The notes under the pieces: generated by a model | The model's database searches: none | The model's input: the letters and a program-made list of their open reading frames with translations, nothing else | What the model was told of the DNA's origin: nothing | In this document: positions 8,581 to 17,957 of the stretch, in pieces | Position numbering within the stretch: the stretch's first letter is position 1 | How the letters are laid out: every line of letters begins with the position of its first letter | Translations under genes and position numbers: made by a program | From: Furfurilactobacillus entadae | GTDB lineage: Bacteria; Bacillota; Bacilli; Lactobacillales; Lactobacillaceae | Reading direction: 5' to 3' | DNA: 64,000 nucleotides | NCBI RefSeq assembly: GCF_045862745.1 | Contig: NZ_BQXN01000008.1 | Span: 22,834 to 86,833 of the forward strand

Positions 8581-8843
8581 TTAGCTGCGTTATCCGCACT
8601 CAGATAAGCCCGGACGAGTTCTTCAATGATCTCATCACGTTCATGCTTACGAATTAAATTCCGGGCATCATTAAGACGGGGAATGTAAGCTGGGTCCCCA
8701 GATAACAGGTACCCCACAATCTGATTGATCGGATTGTATCCTTTCTCTTCCAAAGCTGCATAAACTGTTGCTAACGTGTCATGCACGTCTTTTTGTTGCT
8801 GGTTACTAAAATCAAAGAACATGGTTTTGTCTGTTGTACTCAT
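8577..8843 (-). CDS. ireB: IreB family regulatory protein (UPF0297, YrzL)
   Basis: Small protein of 88 residues beginning MSTTDKTMFFDFSNQQ. In Enterococcus IreB is a substrate of the Ser/Thr kinase IreK and modulates cephalosporin tolerance; phosphorylation is on threonines in the N-terminal region, and this protein has Thr3 and Thr4 there. The start at 8843 is set by GGAGGG seven bases upstream; the open frame runs a little further but has no ribosome site. First gene of the ireB-ruvX-yrzB-cvpA-mutS2 group. Confidence 0.92.
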   Translation of the reverse strand: MSTTDKTMFFDFSNQQQKDVHDTLATVYAALEEKGYNPINQIVGYLLSGDPAYIPRLNDARNLIRKHERDEIIEELVRAYLSADNAAK

Positions 8844-8966
8844 TCGTATTCCCTCCATGATCAATCAACCAAACGGCGTGTGTTGCTAACCAATCTGCGT
8901 TGGTTGCACTTTCCAACTGCACACTCCAGTTACGACCTATTTTACTTAATCCACCGCCAAATAACA

Positions 8967-8997
8967 ATTATCCAGCACGTTGTAACCATATTGTCAA
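8967..8997 (-). promoter_or_regulatory. Probable ireB-ruvX promoter
   Basis: Minus strand TTGACA (8992-8997) and GATAAT (8967-8972) with a 19-base spacer, longer than ideal. The rest of the 274-base gap between ireB and alaS holds the alaS terminator and no gene. Confidence 0.45.
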
Positions 8998-9041
8998 ATA
9001 AGCAGTTCGTAATTTTAATGATTGATTGACTAAATAATCAT

Positions 9042-9081
9042 AAAAAACGGAACCAGTCGGCAATTTGCCAAGCTGCTTCCG
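9042..9081 (-). terminator. Intrinsic terminator after alaS
   Basis: Minus-strand stem built from CGGAA and CAG pairing with CTG and TTCCG, with a small inner GGC/GCC helix, followed by six T. Confidence 0.8.
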
Positions 9082-9117
9082 CTGTTAGCGTCACTCATTT
9101 GGACGCCCTGACGTTGC

Positions 9118-11763
9118 TTATTTGGCTAACCATGCCTTTGCTTGGGCCATCGCATCGTCCAGTCCGGCAGGATTCTTCCCACCAGCCTGAGCCATGTCTG
9201 GCCGACCACCGCCACCACCATTAATGGCAGGCGCAATGGCCTTGATCAAGTCACCTGCACGACGACCGGCCTTAACCTGGTCTGGTGCCATTGCAACTAA
9301 GAGGCTTGCCTTATCATCAACAGCCGTTCCAAGAACCAAAACATCTGACGGTAACTTCTGTTTCCAGTCATCCGCTAATTGACGGAGCTGGCCCATGCCG
9401 GCAACGTTGACTGTTTGTGCGATTACCTTCACGCCGTTGATTTCGTCAACGTTCGTAAAGACATCGCCGGCCTGTTGCGCAGCCATTTTGGCTTGCAGCG
9501 CCCGTTGTTCTGCTTCTAACTGCTTAACGTCTGCTTGCAACCCAGCGACCTTCCGAGGAACTTCCTTCACTTGCGGTGCCTTAACCATGGCAGCCGTTTC
9601 GTTTAAGAGGGCCTCTTCGTTGTTCAAGTAGGCAAAGGCGTCACCAGCCGTTACGGCTTCGATCCGCCGAACACCGGCACCAACCCCTGTTTCAGAAACA
9701 ATCTTAAACAAGCCGATTTCATTTGTATTGGTAACGTGATCACCACCACAAAATTCTGTGTTGAACTCACCAATTGAAACGACCCGGACCGTCTTCCCGT
9801 ACTTCTCGGAGAACATGGCAATCGCGCCCATCTTCTTTGCAGATTCAAGGTCGGTTTCTACCGTTTTGACCGGAATTTCAGCAAAAATCTGGTCGTTGAC
9901 CATCTGTTCAACCTTTTTCAGGTCGTCTTCTGTTACTTGACCAAAGTGGTTAAAGTCAAACCGCAAGTAGTTTGGTTCAACCAAGGAACCTGCCTGCGCA
10001 GTGTGCCCGCCCAAGACGTTTCGCAATGATTGATCCAACAAGTGGGTTGCCGTATGGTTCTTTTCGATCTTACTGTGCCGACCAGCATCCACAACCAGTT
10101 TGTACGTTGCGTTCTTCTTTAACATCCCTGTTAACTTAACAGTGTGGAGGTTTTGGCCGTTTGGTGCATGTTGAACGTCCGTTACACTAGCGACCACTTT
10201 CCCGTCGGCGTCAATGATCTGACCCATATCAGCAATTTGACCACCCATTTCAGCGTAGAACGGCGTTTGATCAAAGATGACCTCGGCCGTTTCGTCACCT
10301 TCTTTGGCCACGTCAACCAACGTTTCGTTAACAATGATGTCCAGTAACTTCGCTGCTGGAACCGTTAACGTCGTGTAACCAACGTATTCACTGTCAGACT
10401 TGATGTCCGTGAGCAATGCCCGTTGCACACCCATTGACTTAGCAGATGACCGGGCGCCACGAGCACGCGCACGTTGCTTTTCCATTTCGGCCTTAAAGCC
10501 CTCCTGGTCCACAGCTAACCCTTCGTCACCAGCGTATTCAGTGGTTAATTCAACGGGGAAACCATACGTATCAAACAATTTGAACGCGTCGGCCCCGGAC
10601 AGTTCGGCATTGCCAGCTGCCTTGGTAGCTGCAATCGTGTCGTTTAATAGTGACAGTCCTGTATCAAGCGTCACGTTAAACCGGTCTTCTTCAGAGTGGA
10701 TCACACCGGCAATGTAGTCAGCCTGTTCCAACACTGCTGGATAATGGCTCTTCATGATTTCGCCAACAACCGGCACCAATTTGTACAGGAAGGCTTCGTT
10801 AATACCGAGCTTCTTCCCGTTTAAAATGGCCCGCCGAATTAACCGCCGAATCACGTAACCACGGCCTTCATTTGAAGGCAACGCCGTGTCACCAATGGCA
10901 AACGTCACGGCACGCGCGTGATCCGCGATGATCTTAAACGACACGTCGTCAGCCGCGTTGTCACCGTAGTGCTTATCCGCTGACAGTTCTTCCGTCTTTT
11001 TAATGATCGGCAGGAATAAGTCTGTTTCAAAGTTTGTCCGGGCGTGCTGGAACACAGACACAACCCGTTCGAGGCCCATCCCCGTATCAATGTTTTTATG
11101 AGGAAGTGGTTCGTACGTTCCTTCTGGTGTGTGGTTAAACTGTGAGAACACAATGTTCCACACTTCCAAATACCGTTCGTTTTCCCCACCAGGGAAGTTT
11201 TCAGGATCATCTTCAGCGACGTTGTTCATTTCTTGACCACGGTCGTAGAAAATTTCTGAATCAGGACCAGAAGGACCCTGACCAATATCCCAGAAGTTAT
11301 CTTCGGCTTCCAGAATGTGGTCTGCCTTGACCCCGGCGTCTAACCATTCCGCTTTAGCATCCGTATCCTTGGGGTACACCGTGATGTACAACTTGTCAGG
11401 ATCAAACGCAAACCAATCAGCTCCGGTTAATAATTCCCAGGCCCAGTGAACGGCTTCCGTCTTGAAGTAATCACCCACTGAAAAGTTACCAAGCATTTCA
11501 AACAGCGTGTGGTGTCGGGCTGTTCGACCAACGTTTTCAATGTCGTTTGTCCGAATACTCTTTTGTGAACTCGTCATCCGTGGATTGTCAGGCACGACGG
11601 AGCCATCAAAGTACTTCTTCATTGTGGCGACCCCAGAGTTGATCCACAACAAGGTTGGGTCTTCAACGGGGACTAATGACGCACTCGGCATAATTTTATG
11701 GCCGTGTTGTTCAAAAAAGTCGAGGTACATTTGCCGTACTTGGCTACTACTTAATTCTTTCAT
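9118..11763 (-). CDS. alaS: Alanyl-tRNA synthetase
   Basis: Class II synthetase of 881 residues, normal length. Class II core at the N-terminus (RHHTLFEMLGNFSVGDYFK), an editing domain with the zinc-type HTATH and EFCGGDHV motifs, and a C-terminal C-Ala domain ending in the glycine-rich GGGGGRPDMAQAGG segment. It charges tRNA-Ala and hydrolyses mischarged Ser/Gly-tRNA. ATG 11763 is chosen because AAAGGA lies just upstream; the frame continues 18 codons further into the T-box leader. Expression is controlled by that leader. Confidence 0.98.
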   Translation of the reverse strand: MKELSSSQVRQMYLDFFEQHGHKIMPSASLVPVEDPTLLWINSGVATMKKYFDGSVVPDNPRMTSSQKSIRTNDIENVGRTARHHTLFEMLGNFSVGDYFKTEAVHWAWELLTGADWFAFDPDKLYITVYPKDTDAKAEWLDAGVKADHILEAEDNFWDIGQGPSGPDSEIFYDRGQEMNNVAEDDPENFPGGENERYLEVWNIVFSQFNHTPEGTYEPLPHKNIDTGMGLERVVSVFQHARTNFETDLFLPIIKKTEELSADKHYGDNAADDVSFKIIADHARAVTFAIGDTALPSNEGRGYVIRRLIRRAILNGKKLGINEAFLYKLVPVVGEIMKSHYPAVLEQADYIAGVIHSEEDRFNVTLDTGLSLLNDTIAATKAAGNAELSGADAFKLFDTYGFPVELTTEYAGDEGLAVDQEGFKAEMEKQRARARGARSSAKSMGVQRALLTDIKSDSEYVGYTTLTVPAAKLLDIIVNETLVDVAKEGDETAEVIFDQTPFYAEMGGQIADMGQIIDADGKVVASVTDVQHAPNGQNLHTVKLTGMLKKNATYKLVVDAGRHSKIEKNHTATHLLDQSLRNVLGGHTAQAGSLVEPNYLRFDFNHFGQVTEDDLKKVEQMVNDQIFAEIPVKTVETDLESAKKMGAIAMFSEKYGKTVRVVSIGEFNTEFCGGDHVTNTNEIGLFKIVSETGVGAGVRRIEAVTAGDAFAYLNNEEALLNETAAMVKAPQVKEVPRKVAGLQADVKQLEAEQRALQAKMAAQQAGDVFTNVDEINGVKVIAQTVNVAGMGQLRQLADDWKQKLPSDVLVLGTAVDDKASLLVAMAPDQVKAGRRAGDLIKAIAPAINGGGGGRPDMAQAGGKNPAGLDDAMAQAKAWLAK

Positions 11764-12016
11764 GATTGTCCTTTCATCACTTGTGCGTGAAACACAAAAC
11801 AACACCCCTGCTTGCAAAGACGGTCAAGGACCGCGGTACCACTTTGCTTGCAACGATGTTGTTCGTTAACCCCTCACTCATAACGCCGAGTCGCGTGTTT
11901 TTTAAACAAGTGTGTTATCAAATTTTTCTTCAAGGGAGCACAAGAATCGTTACCTCGCTCTTCACACCAACCAGAGCGTCGCTGAAAAATAACTGATTCC
12001 AACATATCCTTGACTG
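11764..12016 (-). promoter_or_regulatory. T-box riboswitch leader of alaS (specifier GCU)
   Basis: Leader of about 250 bases. The T-box sequence AAGTGGTACCGCGG is at about 11832-11845. In Stem I the lower helix TCAAGG/CCTTGA is visible, and the triplet just 5' of its 3' strand, offset by one base, is GCU (11937-11939), an alanine codon. A long helix including the T-box, with outer arms AACAACA and TGTTGTT ending in a short T run, can act as terminator. Uncharged tRNA-Ala is expected to cause readthrough. Confidence 0.9.
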
Positions 12017-12022
12017 CACTTT

Positions 12023-12050
12023 AGTATAGCATTCACGGCCAACTTGTCAA
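12023..12050 (-). promoter_or_regulatory. alaS promoter (extended -10)
   Basis: Minus strand TTGACA (12045-12050), 16-base spacer, TGCTATACT with the -10 at 12023-12028. It begins only six bases past the cshB stop. Confidence 0.85.
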
Positions 12051-12055
12051 TTGAC

Positions 12056-13432
12056 TTACCGACTCCGGTTGGCACGACTTGCTGCGCCCTGTTGCCGATT
12101 TGCCTTACGCTTCCCACGAGCAGCTTCACGCATCTCAACCCGTTTATCCTGTTGGGCCTTCCGCTTAATGGCTGACTTAATTTGGTTCTTGTAGCCAGGC
12201 TTAACCTTCTTCTTCTTTTTCTTAACCATACCGACCATGGTTGGATCAAGCTTATTGTGGGTCGCTGTCCGTTTCGTCCGCCGGTTCCGGTCGTATGAAT
12301 CAACGATTTCACCCTGACGAATATCCTTCGGCGCAAACTTCACACCCAATTTTTCGATTTCAGCAACCTGATCCTCTTCACCAGGACGGTACAACGTAAT
12401 TGCCGTTCCAGACATGCCGTTACGGCCGGTCCGGCCAACCCGGTGAATGAAAAAGTCTAGGTCTGCCGGAATGTCATCGTTAATGACGTGTGAAACACCC
12501 TTAATATCAATCCCACGCGCTGCCAAGTCCGTTGCAACCACGTATTGGTATTCCAGGTTTTGAACCTGTTTCATCACCCGTTTCCGCTCACGTGACGGCA
12601 CGTCTCCTGAGATCATGGCCACTTTAAGGCCACGTTCCTTCAGGTACGCCGTTAATTCAGCTGTCCGTTGCTTGGTATTACAAAAGACCAACACAAGGTA
12701 TGGTTCACCCATTGTCAGTAATTCATAAATCATTTCATTCTTTTTGTGCCCCTTGGTTGACATCAACCAGTTATCAATCGTTGGACTGATAATTGACGTT
12801 ACCGGGATTTCTTCAATCACCGGGTTCGTCAGGTATTTCCGTAAGAATGGTTGCAGCTTCTGGGGAATCGTTGCGGAAAAGACCAACATTTGGAGGTCCT
12901 TAGGCAGGGCCCCCGCAATGTGATCTACGTCGTTTAAAAAGCCCATGTCAAGGGTCATATCCGCTTCATCAACAACCAGTTGGTGGGCGGTGTGTAAGCC
13001 CAGGTCATGTTCATCCATGAAGTCACGCAACCGTCCTGGGGTCCCAATCACAATTTGGGGTTGGTGCTTACCCAGTTGGCGTTCTTGCCGTGACCGGTCC
13101 GTTCCCCCAACGTAGTTTGCGATCCGAATTGGCTGGTCAAAATGACTCGCCAATTGTTTAGCATCCGCGTAAATTTGACTCGCCAATTCACGTGATGGTG
13201 TCGCAATAATGGTCTGCACTTCATCTAAATCAGGCTTGAGCTGGTTAAAGATGGGCAGTAAAAAGGCGTGGGTCTTCCCACTCCCCGTTTGTGATTGACC
13301 AATAACAGACCGGCCAGCCATGATAACGGGAATCAACCGCGCTTGAACCGGTGTGGGTTTCACGAAGTTAATTTCCGTTAAGGCGGCCATTAGCTCTGGT
13401 CGCAAGTTTAGTTCTGTAAATGTTTCCGTCAT
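12056..13432 (-). CDS. cshB: DEAD-box RNA helicase CshB
   Basis: ATP-dependent RNA helicase of 458 residues. Order of motifs: Q-motif region near 5-30, Walker A SQTGSGKT at 47-54, PSRELA, GTPGR, DEAD near 152-155, FSATIP, then the second RecA-like domain with ATDLAARGIDIKG and HRVGRTGRNG. A highly basic, lysine/arginine-rich tail of about 60 residues follows and likely binds RNA. The sequence resembles the CshB (YqfR) branch, linked to cold adaptation and RNA turnover. It starts nine bases after nrnA and probably shares its transcript. Confidence 0.9.
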   Translation of the reverse strand: MTETFTELNLRPELMAALTEINFVKPTPVQARLIPVIMAGRSVIGQSQTGSGKTHAFLLPIFNQLKPDLDEVQTIIATPSRELASQIYADAKQLASHFDQPIRIANYVGGTDRSRQERQLGKHQPQIVIGTPGRLRDFMDEHDLGLHTAHQLVVDEADMTLDMGFLNDVDHIAGALPKDLQMLVFSATIPQKLQPFLRKYLTNPVIEEIPVTSIISPTIDNWLMSTKGHKKNEMIYELLTMGEPYLVLVFCNTKQRTAELTAYLKERGLKVAMISGDVPSRERKRVMKQVQNLEYQYVVATDLAARGIDIKGVSHVINDDIPADLDFFIHRVGRTGRNGMSGTAITLYRPGEEDQVAEIEKLGVKFAPKDIRQGEIVDSYDRNRRTKRTATHNKLDPTMVGMVKKKKKKVKPGYKNQIKSAIKRKAQQDKRVEMREAARGKRKANRQQGAASRANRSR

Positions 13433-13441
13433 AGTTTCTCC

Positions 13442-14380
13442 TTATTGGGCGCTTGTTAAGGCTTCTAGTTGGCTAATGATTGTTTGAACTTCAGCTTTAT
13501 CTTTCGCCTTCGCACCACTGGCAAGCGGATGGCCGCCACCGTTGTGTTGCCGGGCCAACCCGTTGATCACGGGACCCTTGGACCGTAAACGAACCCGATA
13601 ACTGTGGTCGTCTTGTTCCTCAAAAATGGCCCAGGCCCGCACTGAATCAATCTTTCCTGGCATCGGAACTAAGCTTGCAGTTCCGGCGTCACCAAGGTCA
13701 AACGACTGAATTGTTTCCGCGCTTAACACAACGTACGCTGCACCACTCGCCGTGATCTCCAGGTGCTCATAGAGGTATGCCGATAACCGTGCGACTGGCA
13801 CTGGCATTTCATCTTCCAATTGGTTGACGGCCACGGCATCGATCCCCGTGTCCATCAGTTGCGCAGCCACGCGCATGGTCGTCGGGGTCGTATCGGAGTA
13901 AAGGAACCGCCCGGTATCCCCAACGATGCCCGCGTACAGTGACCGGGCAGCCGTTGCGTCAATCGTTAAGTCAAACCGGTTTGCAAAGGCCACAACCATT
14001 TCTGAGGTGCTGGAGGCTTGGTCATCCACCCAGCTAAGATCACCAAACGGATCGTCATCTGGATGGTGATCAATTTTCACAACTTCCCGACCGTCACGCC
14101 ACCGTTGGTCATCCACCCGCGGTTCGTTTGCCGTGTCGAGGATCAAAATCAGTGCTTGGTCAAATTGTGAATCAGCCACCTGGTCCATTTCAGCTAACCA
14201 GGCCAAACCAGGAACCTGCTTTCCAACGATATAAATCTTCTTTTCAGGATAAGCAACCTGCAAAATCCGGGCAAGGCCTGCCTGTGCCCCGACGGCATCT
14301 GGATCAGGTCGTTGATGTCTGTGAATGATGATAATGCGGTTGCGATTAATATCGTCAAAAATTGCTTTTTGCACGTCCAT
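13442..14380 (-). CDS. nrnA: DHH-family oligoribonuclease / pAp phosphatase NrnA
   Basis: Cytoplasmic phosphoesterase of 312 residues. The DHH domain shows HRHQRPDPDAVGA at about 20-32, LDTAN near 81-85 and KIDHHPDDDP at 102-111; the C-terminal DHHA1 domain ends with the substrate motif GGGHPLASGA. NrnA degrades short RNA oligomers and 3'-phosphoadenosine 5'-phosphate. It is first in a two-gene unit with the helicase cshB, which fits a shared role in RNA turnover. Confidence 0.9.
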   Translation of the reverse strand: MDVQKAIFDDINRNRIIIIHRHQRPDPDAVGAQAGLARILQVAYPEKKIYIVGKQVPGLAWLAEMDQVADSQFDQALILILDTANEPRVDDQRWRDGREVVKIDHHPDDDPFGDLSWVDDQASSTSEMVVAFANRFDLTIDATAARSLYAGIVGDTGRFLYSDTTPTTMRVAAQLMDTGIDAVAVNQLEDEMPVPVARLSAYLYEHLEITASGAAYVVLSAETIQSFDLGDAGTASLVPMPGKIDSVRAWAIFEEQDDHSYRVRLRSKGPVINGLARQHNGGGHPLASGAKAKDKAEVQTIISQLEALTSAQ

Positions 14381-14421
14381 GGTTTTTGGCCCCTCTTTTC
14401 GCTACAAGTCTCGTACATGCC

Positions 14422-14450
14422 AGTATAACGGACATTGTGCGTAAATACAA
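14422..14450 (-). promoter_or_regulatory. nrnA-cshB promoter
   Basis: Minus strand TTGTAT (14445-14450), 17-base spacer, TATACT (14422-14427). Confidence 0.65.
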
Positions 14451-14484
14451 AGCCTCACAGCGATATCTATGGACCATAATCCGG

Positions 14485-15624
14485 TTAAAATGCGCGTGAA
14501 GACGCCGAAGTAAATAGTGGTAACGTCATATTTTCAAAAGAAAGTGGATCTAAATTTGTCATCGTAATTCCTAGCAACCGGACGCTCGCTGCTAAATCAG
14601 CTGTTTCGTCGAACAATTCTTTTGCCGTTTCATAAATGATGTCAGCCGAATTTTCAAAAAATTCAGTTTGCGTTCGCCGCTTGGTAACCGTATTGAACTC
14701 AGCATCACGGACCTTCAGGACGATGGTTTTTCCGTGCCGTTGCCGGCTAACCAGGTGTTCCACCAGTTCGGTTGCCAATAATTGTAACTGTGTCTCAACA
14801 TCCGCTTCATTGGTGATCAGGGTATCGTAAGTTTCTTCACGCCCAATGGATTTACGTTCCCGTTGCCACTCCACCGGTCGGTCATCACTCCCCCGAACGT
14901 GACGATATAACGCATAGCCCAGTTTGCCAAAATGTTGAATGAGTTCCGGCTCTGAATGTTTTAATAGATCCGCCCCGGTCATAATGCCCAGGTCGTGCAT
15001 CTTTGGAACCGTCTTTTTTCCTACACCACGAAATTTTTCAATGGGCAACGGGGCGAGGAAGGTCTCGGCGTCTCCTGGTAAGACAACGGTAACGCCCACT
15101 GGTTTTGCATAGTCAGAGGCGAGCTTCGCTAAGAATTTATTGTACGAAATTCCCGTTGAACACGTTAAATGAACCGTTTCAAAAATTTGCGCCTGGAGCT
15201 GATGTGCAAGGGCCACAGCGGACTCGATGCCCTGCTTATTGGTCGTCACATCAAGGTACGCTTCATCAAACGCAATCGGCTCAATGTGATCCGTATACTG
15301 ATGAAAAATTTCGTGAATTTGTGCAGAGACCGCCCGATACTTGGGAAAATCCGGCCGTTTAAAGACAGCCTTGGGCGCCAATTTTCTAGCTTCCTGTGCG
15401 CTCATCGCAGAATGAACACCTAGTTTACGGGCGACATAATTCGCCGTTGTCACGACGCCGTGTCCACCGGTCTCCCGTGGATCACGCGCAATGACTAGCG
15501 CTTGCTGCTTAAACTCGGGGTGGTCACGGACTTCAATAGAGGCATAAAACGCGTCCATATCCACATGAATAATTTTCCGACTGGCATCCACAACTAGTGG
15601 AACCTGCATTAACGTCTGCGCCAT
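14485..15624 (-). CDS. dinB: DNA polymerase IV (Y family)
   Basis: Error-prone translesion polymerase of 379 residues. The palm has VDMDAFYASIE near 21-31 with the catalytic aspartate, and FDEAYLDVT with the second acidic pair near 117-125; a helix-hairpin-helix region FRGVGKKTV lies in the thumb and a little-finger domain at the C-terminus. The usual C-terminal beta-clamp binding peptide is not obvious. The start at 15624 has an excellent AAGGAGGGG site. An SOS box lies 43 bases upstream, so damage induction is expected. Confidence 0.95.
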   Translation of the reverse strand: MAQTLMQVPLVVDASRKIIHVDMDAFYASIEVRDHPEFKQQALVIARDPRETGGHGVVTTANYVARKLGVHSAMSAQEARKLAPKAVFKRPDFPKYRAVSAQIHEIFHQYTDHIEPIAFDEAYLDVTTNKQGIESAVALAHQLQAQIFETVHLTCSTGISYNKFLAKLASDYAKPVGVTVVLPGDAETFLAPLPIEKFRGVGKKTVPKMHDLGIMTGADLLKHSEPELIQHFGKLGYALYRHVRGSDDRPVEWQRERKSIGREETYDTLITNEADVETQLQLLATELVEHLVSRQRHGKTIVLKVRDAEFNTVTKRRTQTEFFENSADIIYETAKELFDETADLAASVRLLGITMTNLDPLSFENMTLPLFTSASSRAF

Positions 15625-15666
15625 GAGTCACCCCTCCTTTTTTCCGCTATTTAGGTTACAGTTTAT

Positions 15667-15680
15667 CAAACATATGTTCG
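15667..15680 (-). promoter_or_regulatory. SOS (LexA/DinR) box upstream of dinB
   Basis: Minus strand CGAACATATGTTTG, one position from the symmetric Gram-positive box CGAAC-N4-GTTCG. It overlaps the putative promoter region (TTGCTG upstream, GATAAA downstream). Confidence 0.78.
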
Positions 15681-15726
15681 TAATAACAGCAAAAACACCG
15701 TCCTTCCGCCACTTTATTCTCAATAA

Positions 15727-15778
15727 ATAAAACCGACGGAGAATCCCCATCCACATGAGGGTCTCCGTCGGTTTTATA
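15727..15778 (-). terminator. Bidirectional-looking terminator after yajC
   Basis: Stem CCGACGGAGA (15733-15742) with TCTCCGTCGG (15762-15771), flanked by A and T tracts on both sides. It lies between yajC and dinB. Confidence 0.88.
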
Positions 15779-15808
15779 ATTTCACATCGCCATTAAATGG
15801 ACAAATGA

Positions 15809-16231
15809 TTAGTCTTTTGGTGCTTCTGATTCAGCAGCACTTGTTGCTTCTGAAGTTGCACTTGTTGCTGCGCTCGCTGCTTCTGAGCTTGCACTGCTCA
15901 TTGGTGCTGCGGCAGCACTCGTCGTTGCTGCTGGCGTTTCTACGTGGTGAATTGACTGTAAGTCAAACACTAAGTAAATGCCGTCAGCATCGATCGTCAC
16001 TGTCTTCTTTGTTTCGTCAAGTGCGTCAATAACACCGTGTAACCCACCAATCGTCACCACGTGATCCCCAACGTGAATCCCGTTCATCATTTCTTTACGT
16101 TGATCTTGTTGCTTCCGGTTTGGCCGCATAATAAAGAAATAAAAGATCCCCACGAAAAGGACAATCATGATGATTGTACTCCACATGTTGTTTTGCCCGC
16201 TCTTAGCGGCTGCTGCTAATAAACTTGTCAA
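15809..16231 (-). CDS. yajC: Preprotein translocase accessory subunit YajC
   Basis: Sec-associated protein of 140 residues with one N-terminal membrane segment followed by FIMRPNRKQQDQRKEMM, the YajC hallmark, and then a small conserved domain (HVGDHVVTIGGLHGVI). The C-terminal 45 residues are a low-complexity Ala/Ser/Thr/Glu tail, longer than in most YajC. No ATG is available: TTG 16231 after GAGGTGGAG gives the usual short N-terminus, while TTG 16249 would add six residues. It is separated from ruvB by about 60 bases and ends in its own terminator. Confidence 0.9.
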   Translation of the reverse strand: MTSLLAAAAKSGQNNMWSTIIMIVLFVGIFYFFIMRPNRKQQDQRKEMMNGIHVGDHVVTIGGLHGVIDALDETKKTVTIDADGIYLVFDLQSIHHVETPAATTSAAAAPMSSASSEAASAATSATSEATSAAESEAPKD

Positions 16232-16308
16232 TTTCTCCACCTCATTCAAATAGATTCCTTAATGTACTGTACCAGACTTAACGAAGGTTGCCAAATGGAA
16301 TTCGGCAA

Positions 16309-17316
16309 TTAATTTCGGTCTGGGGCGGGAATGTGCAGGTGCTCATACCCGGCTGATGTCACCATTCTGCCCCGGGGCGTCCGTTTAATGAGCCCCGTTT
16401 GTAATAAGTATGGTTCGTACACTTCGGCGATGGTATCCGCTTCCTCACCAATGTTGGCCGCAAGGGTCGTTAACCCAACGGGCCCCCCGTTGTAAAAGTC
16501 GATCATCGTGTTCAATAGTTTGATGTCCACTTCATCCAGTCCCAACTCATCCACCCCAAGAACACGGAGCGCATGGTCAACAATTGGCGCATCAATGGCA
16601 GCACTCCCATCAACCTCTGCAAAATCACGAACCCGTTTTAATAACCGGTTGGCGATCCGGGGGGTTCCCCGTGAGCGGCGGGCAATTTCATGGGCGCCTG
16701 CCTTCACGATGTTACTGGCCAAAATGTTGGCTGACCGTAACGTGATCTCCTCTAAGTCAGCCGTCGTGTAGTAGTTCATGTGTTCGACGATGCCAAACCG
16801 ATCTCGCAATGGCGCAGATAGCAAGCCAGCCCGGGTGGTTGCCCCAATCAAGGTAAATGGTGGCAACGGAAAGTGAACCGGATGGGCAGTTGGTCCCTGG
16901 CCCACAACAATATCCACGAAGAAATCTTCCATTGCAGAATACAACATTTCTTCCACCACTTTTGGTAACCGGTGGATTTCATCAATGAATAAAATATCGC
17001 CAGGCTGTAATTCGTTTAACAACGCAATGATGTCACCGGGCCGTTCAATGGCCGGGCCACTCGTTGTCTTAATGTTGACCTGCATTTCATTTGCGATCAC
17101 CATGGCCAGCGTCGTTTTCCCCAGTCCGGGTGGGCCGTACAATAACACGTGGTCCAGTGACTCTTCCCGTGCATTTGCTGCCGTAATGTAGACCGTGAGT
17201 TGCTCCTTCACCGTATCTTGACCGATGTACTGCGCCAAGGTTGTTGGTCGAAGCGACCGTTCTAGCGACGCTTCCTGCTCACTAACCGGTTCATTCGACA
17301 TCACTTCATCATCCAT
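16309..17316 (-). CDS. ruvB: Holliday junction helicase RuvB
   Basis: AAA+ motor of 335 residues that drives branch migration with RuvA. Walker A GPPGLGKT at 61-68, Walker B LFIDEIHR near 112-119, sensor 1 GATTR, sensor 2 RGTPRIANR, and a C-terminal winged-helix region. Start 17316 is chosen from GGGGAGG upstream and the family length; an ATG eight codons further upstream lacks a ribosome site. Directly downstream of ruvA in a mutS-mutL-ruvA-ruvB cluster. Confidence 0.96.
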   Translation of the reverse strand: MDDEVMSNEPVSEQEASLERSLRPTTLAQYIGQDTVKEQLTVYITAANAREESLDHVLLYGPPGLGKTTLAMVIANEMQVNIKTTSGPAIERPGDIIALLNELQPGDILFIDEIHRLPKVVEEMLYSAMEDFFVDIVVGQGPTAHPVHFPLPPFTLIGATTRAGLLSAPLRDRFGIVEHMNYYTTADLEEITLRSANILASNIVKAGAHEIARRSRGTPRIANRLLKRVRDFAEVDGSAAIDAPIVDHALRVLGVDELGLDEVDIKLLNTMIDFYNGGPVGLTTLAANIGEEADTIAEVYEPYLLQTGLIKRTPRGRMVTSAGYEHLHIPAPDRN

Positions 17317-17352
17317 CTTGTCACTCACCTCCCCAACCATTATTTACCATCA

Positions 17353-17946
17353 TTAACGCGTTAATAACGACAGGGCCACACTTAAGTACTGGTCTGTCGA
17401 CTTGGCGCTCATGGTCGTTAATTGTTTTTCGACTTTTTTCACTTCTGCTGCACTGTATCCGAGTGCCGTCAGAGCTGCCAATGCATCTGTTAAGGCCTGC
17501 GATGTCGTTGGGGCAACTTCCAGATCAAGTTGGCCTGGCAACGCCCCAAGATCACTCAGCTTTCCTTGTAGGTCCAGCACAATTTGTTGCGCCGTCTTCT
17601 TCCCAATGCCAGGAAACTTCGTTAAAAAGGCCACGTCGTTATTTTCAATGGCGGCCACTAGGCCACTGTGGTCTTCGTTAGCAAGGATGGCCAGCGCACT
17701 TTTGGGCCCGATGCCAGAAACATTGAGTAACTTCAAAAACAGCCGCTTTTCATCCTCGTCAACAAACCCAAACAGGTTCATCTCTGTATCACGAATAACC
17801 TGGTGGACGTAGATCTGAACCCCCTCGTCACCCTCGTGAAAGCGGTAGGGGTTCGCCGTTTGAATCAGGTACCCCACCCCATTTACATCGAGGACAACGT
17901 ATGCGGGTGTTACGGCATTAACCGTTCCCCGTAAATATTCAAACAT
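17353..17946 (-). CDS. ruvA: Holliday junction branch migration protein RuvA
   Basis: Protein of 197 residues. N-terminal OB-fold beginning MFEYLRGTVNAV, two helix-hairpin-helix motifs (LLNVSGIGPKSALAIL and LTKFPGIGKKTAQQIV), and a C-terminal RuvB-contact domain (ALTALGYSAAEV). It forms the tetramer that holds four-way junctions. It follows mutL by 11 bases. Confidence 0.96.
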   Translation of the reverse strand: MFEYLRGTVNAVTPAYVVLDVNGVGYLIQTANPYRFHEGDEGVQIYVHQVIRDTEMNLFGFVDEDEKRLFLKLLNVSGIGPKSALAILANEDHSGLVAAIENNDVAFLTKFPGIGKKTAQQIVLDLQGKLSDLGALPGQLDLEVAPTTSQALTDALAALTALGYSAAEVKKVEKQLTTMSAKSTDQYLSVALSLLTR

Positions 17947-17957
17947 TTGTGTGCCTC

